Notes under the pieces: generated by a model | The model's database searches: none | What the model was told of the DNA's origin: nothing | What the model saw: the letters and a program-made list of their open reading frames with translations, nothing else | NCBI GenBank assembly: GCA_934615635.1 | Contig: CAKTTT010000069.1 | Coordinates: 1 to 10,349 of the forward strand | DNA length: 10,349 nt | Source: an uncultured Eubacteriales bacterium | Lineage (GTDB): Bacteria > Bacillota > Clostridia > Oscillospirales > Acutalibacteraceae | Direction of reading: 5' to 3' | Made by a program: the position numbers and the translations under genes | Part shown: positions 5,699-10,349 of the stretch, piece by piece | Position numbering within the stretch: the first letter of the stretch is position 1 | Layout: each line of letters opens with the position of its first letter

Positions 5699-6464
5699 AT
5701 TCGATCAAATCGTCAAGCGGTTCAATGTGGGCACCCCCGACGAAACCACCCTGTTCGATCGCTTCAGCCTGGAGGTGGAGAAGGGCGAATTCGTCTCTAT
5801 CGTGGGCTCCAACGGCTCGGGCAAGACCACCCTGCTCAACCTTCTGTGCGGTACCCTGCCGCTGGACGGCGGCCGGATTTTCGTGGGAGAGCGGGATATC
5901 ACCAAAATGAGCGAGCATCGGCGGGCCGCCTTCCTGGGCAGGGTATTCCAGGATCCGGCCAAGGGCTCCTGCCCGGAGCTGACCATACTGGAAAACATGG
6001 CCCTGGCGGACAACAAAAAAGGGATTTACAGCCTGGGCCGAGGGATCAACAAGCGGCGGATCGACGTCTACAAGTCCCTGCTGGAAACCTGCGACATGGG
6101 GCTGGAGAACCGGCTGCACGTGCCGGTGGGCTCCCTGTCCGGCGGCCAGCGGCAGGCGCTGGCGCTCATTCTCGCCAACATGACCCCCATCGACCTGCTG
6201 ATTTTGGATGAACACACCGCGGCGCTGGATCCCAAATCCTCCCAGCGGGTGATGGAGATCACCGATCGGCTGGTGAAAGAGAAGGGGATGACCACCCTGA
6301 TGGTCACCCACAACCTCCGCTTCGCCCTGGAATACGGCAGCCGGCTGCTGATGATGCATGAAGGGCGCTGTATCCTGGACCTGCGCGGGGAGGAGAAGAA
6401 AAACGCTTCCATCGACGACCTGTTGAAAATTTTCAACGACATCAGCATCGAATGCGGCAACTAA
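5691..6464 (+). CDS. trpZ: tryptophan/precursor ABC transporter, ATP-binding protein
   Basis: This 257-residue cytoplasmic ATPase drives the TrpXYZ importer. From the GTG start it shows Walker A GSNGSGKTT (39-47), the Q-loop Gln87, the signature LSGGQ (149-153), Walker B LLILDE (169-174), the D-loop ALD (178-180) and the switch His207, so all catalytic elements are intact. The GTG at 5691 is chosen because AGGAGG (5678-5683) sits 7 nt upstream and the overlap with the trpY stop implies coupled translation. The ATG at 5661 lies deep inside trpY and would put this RBS within the gene. Length is typical for the family. Confidence 0.93.
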   Translation: MIKFDQIVKRFNVGTPDETTLFDRFSLEVEKGEFVSIVGSNGSGKTTLLNLLCGTLPLDGGRIFVGERDITKMSEHRRAAFLGRVFQDPAKGSCPELTILENMALADNKKGIYSLGRGINKRRIDVYKSLLETCDMGLENRLHVPVGSLSGGQRQALALILANMTPIDLLILDEHTAALDPKSSQRVMEITDRLVKEKGMTTLMVTHNLRFALEYGSRLLMMHEGRCILDLRGEEKKNASIDDLLKIFNDISIECGN

Positions 6465-6511
6465 CCGCCGTGTTTGTCTACACCATCAACATAAGGAAAG
6501 GATGAATTCCC

Positions 6512-7882
6512 ATGAGCAAGGTCCCCTATCGTGTCTATCTGTCGGAAGAGGAGAGTCCGAAGCAGTGGTATAATCTGCGGGCGGACATGAAGGAGCAGCC
6601 GGATCCCTACCTGCATCCCGCGACCCATCAGCCGGTGGGGCCTGCGGATATGCTGCCCATTTTCTGCGATGATCTGTGCGCCCAGGAGATGAACGCCACC
6701 GACCGGTATATCGATATTCCCGAGGAGGTGCAGAATTTCTATAGGATTTTCCGGCCCTCTCCCCTCATCCGGGCCTATAATCTGGAGAAGGCCCTGGACA
6801 CCCCGGCGAAAATTTACTATAAATTCGAGGGCAACAACACCTCCGGTTCCCATAAGCTCAATTCCGCCGCCGCCCAAGTATATTACGCCAAGAAGCAGGG
6901 GCTGACCTCCCTCACCACCGAAACCGGCGCCGGCCAGTGGGGCACCGCCCTGGCGATGGCCTGCGCCCATTACGGGCTGGATCTCACCGTCTATATGGTA
7001 AAGGTCAGCTATGAGCAGAAGCCCTTCCGCAAGGCGGTGATCGAGACCTTCGGCGCCAACATCATCCCCAGCCCGTCGGACACCACCGAGGTGGGGCGGC
7101 AGATCCTGGCCGCCCATCCCGGCACCGGCGGCTCTCTGGGCTGCGCCATCTCCGAGGCCATCGAGAAGGCGCTGCACACCCCCGACTGCCGGTACGTCCT
7201 GGGCTCGGTGCTCAATCAGGTGCTGCTCCACCAGTCGGTCATCGGCCTGGAATCCAAGGCGGCCATGGAGAAGATCGGGGAATACCCGGACATCGTCATC
7301 GGCTGCGCCGGCGGCGGCTCCAACCTGGGCGGTCTGATGGCCGCTTTCATGAAGGATAAGCTGGACGGCACCCGGCCGAACACCGAATTCATCGCCGTGG
7401 AACCCGCCTCCTGCCCCTCCCTCACCCGGGGGCGCTACGCCTACGACTTCTGCGACACCGGCCATGTCACCCCCCTGGCCCGGATGTACACCCTGGGCAG
7501 CGAGTTCATCCCCTCCGCCAACCACGCGGGCGGCCTGCGCTACCACGGCATGAGCCCCATCCTTTCCAAGCTGTATCACGACGGCTACATGAAGGCGGTG
7601 GCGGTGGAGCAGACCAAGGTATTCGAGGCGGCGGTCCAGTTCGCCAAGGAGGAGACCATCCTCCCCGCGCCGGAATCCTCCCACGCCATCCGCGCCGCCA
7701 TCGACGAGGCCATCAAGTGCCGGGAATCCGGCGAGGCCAAGACCATTCTTTTCGGCCTGACCGGCACCGGCTACTTCGATATGAACGCCTACACCTCCTA
7801 TCTGTCGGGCACGATGACCGACTATATCCCCACCGACGAGGATCTGCAGCGGGGCTTCGACCTGCTGCCGAAGATCGATTGA
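6512..7882 (+). CDS. trpB2: tryptophan synthase beta-like chain, TrpB2 type
   Basis: This PLP enzyme condenses indole with L-serine to L-tryptophan. The 456-residue length and long N-terminal extension before the catalytic core are those of the TrpB2 subgroup rather than TrpB1 (about 400). The PLP lysine is K115 in SGSHKLNSA, the catalytic glutamate E137 is in TETGAGQWG, and the phosphate-binding loop is GGGSN (267-271). A second core marker is RPSPLIRAYNLE near residues 81-92. A purine-rich RBS (AAGGAAAGG, 6493-6501) precedes the ATG by 10 nt. No trpA lies nearby, so the enzyme probably works alone on free indole from salvage or the environment. It is the last gene of the T-box operon and ends 20 nt before a strong terminator. 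Confidence 0.93.
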   Translation: MSKVPYRVYLSEEESPKQWYNLRADMKEQPDPYLHPATHQPVGPADMLPIFCDDLCAQEMNATDRYIDIPEEVQNFYRIFRPSPLIRAYNLEKALDTPAKIYYKFEGNNTSGSHKLNSAAAQVYYAKKQGLTSLTTETGAGQWGTALAMACAHYGLDLTVYMVKVSYEQKPFRKAVIETFGANIIPSPSDTTEVGRQILAAHPGTGGSLGCAISEAIEKALHTPDCRYVLGSVLNQVLLHQSVIGLESKAAMEKIGEYPDIVIGCAGGGSNLGGLMAAFMKDKLDGTRPNTEFIAVEPASCPSLTRGRYAYDFCDTGHVTPLARMYTLGSEFIPSANHAGGLRYHGMSPILSKLYHDGYMKAVAVEQTKVFEAAVQFAKEETILPAPESSHAIRAAIDEAIKCRESGEAKTILFGLTGTGYFDMNAYTSYLSGTMTDYIPTDEDLQRGFDLLPKID

Positions 7883-7902
7883 CAGCGACTGCCGCGAACC
7901 AA

Positions 7903-7940
7903 AAGCCCCGGCCGGAAAATCCGGCCGGGGCTTCTTTCGT
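7903..7940. terminator. bidirectional terminator between trpB2 and the XRE gene
   Basis: A 13-bp perfect GC-rich stem (7903-7915 with 7921-7933) has a 5-nt loop. The plus strand continues CTTTCGTT and the minus strand continues TTGG after the closing CTT, so it can end both the trp operon and the convergent regulator transcript. Confidence 0.75.
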
Positions 7941-7995
7941 TGTTATAGTCAGCTTGCTTCGTTCAATCGGCGAGAAGCCGGGCGGCGGACTGCTT

Positions 7996-8301
7996 CTACA
8001 TCTTATCGATCAGCATAAAAACGGCGGCTTGTTGCTCCTCATTCAGTCTTGACCACCGTTCCAACAGCTTCCTTTGAGAAGCTGTCAAAGAAACCGGTTC
8101 CTCTCCTTCGGAAAACAACTGAGAAAGGGTGATGCCGAATGCCGCGCAAATTTTCTCCAGTGAGGGAATCGTCGGGACCAGATGCTTGCGATACCAGGAG
8201 GAAATGGTGGACTGCGGTAGTCCGGAGCGTTCCGCGAGCTGATACTCCGTCCAGCCTCTTTCCTCCCGATTAGCTGTGATGATGGAAAGAAGATCTTTCA
8301 T
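7996..8301 (-). CDS. XRE-family transcriptional regulator
   Basis: This 101-residue DNA-binding protein has a lambda-Cro/C1 type helix-turn-helix over about residues 5-62 (the YQLAERSGLPQSTISSWY stretch is the HTH, then PSLEKICAAFGITLSQLF). A short C-terminal helix (QRKLLERWSRLNEEQQAAVFMLI) probably serves in dimerisation. No ligand domain is present. An AAAGGGGG RBS lies about 6 nt upstream. It is divergent from the SLOG-like gene across a 122-nt AT-rich gap. Its own promoter and that of the neighbour share an element that it may bind, which suggests autorepression and control of the SLOG gene. That role is inferred from arrangement. Confidence 0.9.
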   Translation of the reverse strand: MKDLLSIITANREERGWTEYQLAERSGLPQSTISSWYRKHLVPTIPSLEKICAAFGITLSQLFSEGEEPVSLTASQRKLLERWSRLNEEQQAAVFMLIDKM

Positions 8302-8329
8302 CCGGCGCCCCCTTTCTTGGTTGTGTTTT

Positions 8330-8342
8330 TCGTAAATTATAC
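8330..8342 (-). promoter_or_regulatory. XRE gene -10 region with operator-like element
   Basis: On the minus strand the sequence reads GTATAATTTACGA, with TATAAT at 8341-8336. The -35 at suitable spacing is poor, so the promoter is probably weak or activator-dependent. The sequence after the -10 matches that of the opposite promoter (8376-8391), making the two sites an inverted pair about 35 bp apart, edge to edge. Confidence 0.5.
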
Positions 8343-8354
8343 TTCGATAAATCG

Positions 8355-8391
8355 TTGCCTTTTAATCATTTAAATCGTATAATTTTTACGA
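8355..8391 (+). promoter_or_regulatory. promoter and operator-like element of the SLOG-like gene
   Basis: TTGCCT (8355-8360), a 17-nt spacer and TATAAT (8378-8383) form a strong sigma-A promoter. The -10 sits inside CGTATAATTTTTACGA (8376-8391), itself an imperfect dyad (CGTA...TACG). This repeats the element over the divergent -10, with two extra T. Binding by the neighbouring XRE protein would shut both promoters. Confidence 0.65.
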
Positions 8392-8423
8392 ATAATCGCA
8401 AAAAATGAAAGGGGCCGCGGACA

Positions 8424-8888
8424 ATGGAGATAAAGAGCTGTTTTTTGATCGGACACAGGCAGGCGCCGGAAGAACTTTTTTCCGCGCTTCAGCGGGCGGT
8501 TGAGGATCACATTACAAAGGATAAAGCAATGGAGTTTATTGTAGGAGGTTACGGTGAATTTGACCGTTTGGCCGCCAAAGTCCTCAGAGTGGCTAAGGAT
8601 AACCACCCGCAGATCACCCTGTCCCTTTTGCTTCCCTATCATCCGTCCGAAAGACCCATAAAAAAGCCGGAAGGGTTTGATGCCACCGTCTATCCCCCGG
8701 GAATGGAAAACGTCCCCCGCAGGCTGGCGATTATACGAGCCAACCGCTATGTTGTCGACCATGTCGATTTCCTGCTTGCTTACGCATGGCACACAGGAAG
8801 CAGCACACAAAAATTAGTGGAATATGCAAAAAAAAGGGAAAAGCGCGGTTTATTGAAGGTGTCCATACTGGGACGAGGAGATCTTTAG
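8424..8888 (+). CDS. small SLOG/YpsA-like protein
   Basis: This 154-residue protein has a Rossmann-like layout: a beta strand ending in LIGHR (8-12), a helix, then FIVGGYGEFDRLAA (38-51), the strand LSLLLPY, and IRANRYVVDHVDFLLAYAW toward the C-terminus, followed by a Gly-Ser-Ser turn and helix. The GHR and GGxGEFD motifs and the order of elements are those of the SLOG superfamily (DUF1273/YpsA-like), thought to bind nucleotides or their derivatives. Members occur as stand-alone proteins and as sensors in conflict systems. No effector domain is fused. AAAGGGG (8408-8414) precedes the ATG. It is divergent from the XRE gene and followed by an M23 peptidase 115 nt downstream with no clear terminator between. 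The biochemical role is unknown. Confidence 0.8.
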   Translation: MEIKSCFLIGHRQAPEELFSALQRAVEDHITKDKAMEFIVGGYGEFDRLAAKVLRVAKDNHPQITLSLLLPYHPSERPIKKPEGFDATVYPPGMENVPRRLAIIRANRYVVDHVDFLLAYAWHTGSSTQKLVEYAKKREKRGLLKVSILGRGDL

Positions 8889-8934
8889 CGCTGTTATGGC
8901 TTGAGCGGAGCCGCCCAGCAACGCATACTGGGAC
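8863..8934 (+). repeat. 11-bp direct repeat spanning the SLOG gene end
   Basis: CATACTGGGAC occurs at 8863-8873, inside the last codons of the SLOG-like gene, and again at 8924-8934. Each copy is followed by a purine-rich GAGGAG or AAAGGAGG stretch. The second copy places a strong RBS before an ATG at 8952. It may be a small duplication or a footprint of past rearrangement. Confidence 0.5.
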
Positions 8935-9003
8935 AAAGGAGGCGCATAGATATGAAAATGACCTGGAAATTTGCGCCCTGGGGGCAGATAGGCAGGAAGC
9001 TCC

Positions 9004-10044
9004 ATGTTTACGATTATCACCATGAAACAACTCAAGCGGGCGGCGGCGATCCTGCTGTGCGCCCTGGTGCTGCTGTGCGGCGGCAACCTGCTGGTCGGCC
9101 GCGTCCGGGCCACCGCCGGGGAGGAGAAGAGCTTCATCAAATGGGTGGATTTCAACGTCCCTTACGAGGCGCTGGACAAGGCGCTGAAGCTGGACGTCGC
9201 CTCCCACGGGACGGACGTCCCCCTCAACTGGGTGGAGCTGCTGGCTTATCTGGCGGCCAAAAACGGCGGGGAATTCAAGCGGTTCAAGGCCAGCCAGCTA
9301 GACGCGGTCGCCAAGGAGCTGCAGGAGGGAAAAACCATCGAAGAGCTGACGGAGAAGCTGAAATATTATTCCTATTACCGGGAGGCCTACGGCGCGGTGC
9401 TGGACGGCCTGGTGGGGGAATACGAGATCGAGGTGGCGGACGAAACCGCCGAGGGGGGCAAAAAGTGGGTGCGGAAATACGGGCTCAAGGGCTTTTCCCC
9501 CATCGCCAAAAACTACCCCTACAGCGATTTTGACGATTTCGGCACCAGCCGGGATTACGGCTTCAAGCGCAAGCATCTGGGGCATGATTTCATGGGGGCC
9601 ACCGGCACCCCCATCATCGCGGTGGAAGGGGGCACGGTGGAGGCATTGGGCTGGAACCAATACGGCGGCTGGCGGATCGGCATACGCAGCCACGATAAAA
9701 AGCGGTATTATTATTACGCCCATCTGCGGCAGAATTTCCCCTTCAACAAATCCCTGGAGGTGGGGTCGGTGGTGCAGCCGGGGGACGTGATCGGCTATCT
9801 GGGGCACACCGGCTACAGCACCAAGGAGAATGTCAACAACATCAAGCAGCCTCATCTCCATTTCGGGCTGCAGCTTATTTTCGACGAATCCCAGAAGGAA
9901 GGGAACAACGAGATCTGGGTGGATGTGTATCCGCTGGTGCGGCTGCTCTACCGCAACCGCTGCGAGGTGGTGAAGGATCAGGAGACCAAGGAATACAGCC
10001 GGGTGTACGGATATCGGGAGTGTACGGCGGAGGGAACGGCGTAG
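9004..10044 (+). CDS. M23-family metallopeptidase, membrane-anchored or secreted
   Basis: This probable peptidoglycan endopeptidase has 346 residues. After a short basic stretch (KQLKR) a hydrophobic helix (about residues 13-32) serves as signal peptide or anchor. A helical spacer of about 130 residues follows, then an M23 (LytM-like) domain. Its zinc ligands H191 and D195 (HLGHD) and H286 in PHLHF (284-286) and the catalytic H240 (YAHL) are all present, so it should be active. AGGA (8994-8997) lies 6 nt before the ATG at 9004. ATG 9022 gives a cleaner signal sequence but lacks an RBS. A stronger RBS (AAAGGAGG, 8935-8942) serves an ATG at 8952 in a different frame, so the true N-terminus is uncertain. 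The genome context gives no specific pathway; roles in wall remodelling or sporulation are possible. Confidence 0.9.
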   Translation: MFTIITMKQLKRAAAILLCALVLLCGGNLLVGRVRATAGEEKSFIKWVDFNVPYEALDKALKLDVASHGTDVPLNWVELLAYLAAKNGGEFKRFKASQLDAVAKELQEGKTIEELTEKLKYYSYYREAYGAVLDGLVGEYEIEVADETAEGGKKWVRKYGLKGFSPIAKNYPYSDFDDFGTSRDYGFKRKHLGHDFMGATGTPIIAVEGGTVEALGWNQYGGWRIGIRSHDKKRYYYYAHLRQNFPFNKSLEVGSVVQPGDVIGYLGHTGYSTKENVNNIKQPHLHFGLQLIFDESQKEGNNEIWVDVYPLVRLLYRNRCEVVKDQETKEYSRVYGYRECTAEGTA

Positions 10045-10091
10045 GAATAAAAGGAGCGGATGGGGCTGATCCCATCCGCTCCTTTTATTCC
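10044..10091 (+). terminator. terminator of the M23 peptidase gene
   Basis: A perfect 21-bp stem (10044-10064 with 10071-10091) closes a 6-nt loop and begins at the last base of the stop codon. The T-run lies inside the 3' arm (CCTTTTATTCC) and pairs with the A-run of the 5' arm, so it can act in either direction. Confidence 0.75.
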
Positions 10092-10134
10092 TTGGTAAAC
10101 GCGAACAGCTCGTTAGGGGTGCAATGAAGGCGCC

Positions 10135-10184
10135 GCCGACATATAGACCATTGCATTATATAATGCAATGGTCTATATGTCGGC
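10135..10184. repeat. perfect 50-bp palindrome
   Basis: The 25 bases 10135-10159 are exactly complementary to 10160-10184 with no spacer. It begins GCCGACATATAGACC and is AT-rich at its centre. No T-tract follows on either strand, so it is not a usual terminator. Its centre contains TATAAT (10159-10164), 17 nt after CCGACA (10136-10141), and by symmetry the same arrangement exists on the other strand. It lies between the M23 terminator and the next gene. Cruciform, regulator site, or mobile palindromic repeat are possible. Confidence 0.9.
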
Positions 10185-10237
10185 AATAATAATATGATAT
10201 TCTATGAATGAGAGAAACAGTGGAGGAGGGAAAAAGA

Positions 10238-10349
10238 ATGGAAGAAGAAGGATTCGCCCGCTTATTCGACCGGATCGGCTGCGCGTCCTGCTCCAAGGCG
10301 GCGGGCCGGCGGGTGAGGGAGGATCCGGTATATCAGGAGGCGTCAAAGC
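10238..10349 (+). CDS. unrecognised gene, 5' part only
   Basis: The frame is open from an ATG at 10238 to the right edge (37 full codons). GGAGGAGGG (10222-10230) lies 7 nt upstream, a very strong RBS. The N-terminus is acidic (MEEEGF) with a CxxC pair (GCASC, C15 and C18) and then basic residues. CxxC could bind metal or be redox active, but too little is present to name a family. The transcript may start within the palindrome just upstream; the TATGAT at 10193-10198 has no good -35. It is truncated by the window. Confidence 0.6.
   Translation, partial: MEEEGFARLFDRIGCASCSKAAGRRVREDPVYQEASK

Noticed and set aside
8952..9533. Full-length gene in the frame starting at 8952
   Set aside because: Beyond about 9020 it is only the shifted frame of the M23 gene, with Gly/Arg/Pro-rich shadow composition. 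Only its start region is kept, as a finding.
10135..10184. Palindrome as an insertion-sequence end
   Set aside because: No transposase fragment or target duplication is visible around it, so mobility is not claimed.

Overview
The window looks like a chromosomal segment from a moderately GC-rich, low-GC-lineage Gram-positive (Bacillota, most likely class Clostridia, Oscillospirales-like; the rank below phylum is inference). The reasons are a canonical T-box riboswitch, AGGAGG-type ribosome binding sites in front of most genes, strong sigma-A promoters, a lipoprotein signal peptide, and GC-rich codon use broken by AT-rich promoter islands. No transposase, integrase, tRNA, rRNA or CRISPR array is visible.

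Layout: (1) 1-429 has no convincing gene. It holds a rho-independent terminator at the left edge, a 17-bp-stem hairpin without a T-tract, and the terminator of metG. (2) metG (430-2382, minus strand) encodes a methionyl-tRNA synthetase with a C-terminal tRNA-binding domain. (3) A divergent AT-rich intergenic region carries the metG promoter and a near-perfect promoter for a small two-helix membrane protein (2767-2970, plus). (4) A tryptophan-type T-box (about 3100-3367, specifier codon UGG) precedes trpX-trpY-trpZ-trpB2 (3739-7882, plus). These encode a tryptophan/precursor ABC importer (lipoprotein, permease, ATPase) and a TrpB2-type tryptophan synthase beta chain. Between the T-box terminator and trpX lie about 370 nt that no recognised gene explains. 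This stretch holds up to three overlapping small ORFs, the first with a strong RBS and two Trp codons in a repeated Ile-Arg-Trp-Arg motif. (5) A bidirectional terminator separates trpB2 from a convergent XRE-type repressor (7996-8301, minus). (6) The repressor is divergent from a small SLOG/YpsA-like protein (8424-8888, plus). The two promoters share a near-identical element over their -10 boxes. (7) An M23 metallopeptidase with a signal anchor (9004-10044, plus) ends in a 21-bp-stem terminator. (8) A perfect 50-bp palindrome (10135-10184) precedes an unrecognised gene that runs off the right edge.

How the genes fit together: uncharged tRNA-Trp should stabilise the antiterminator and turn on import of tryptophan or indole-like precursors together with TrpB2, which can make Trp from indole and serine. 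No trpA or other trp biosynthesis gene is present here, so this reads as a scavenging/salvage operon. The XRE/SLOG pair looks like a self-contained regulated unit, with autoregulation inferred from the shared -10 elements. The most unusual features are the unexplained trp leader segment, the UGGU T-box base opposite a probable G73 tRNA-Trp, the paired XRE/SLOG operators, and the 50-bp palindrome.
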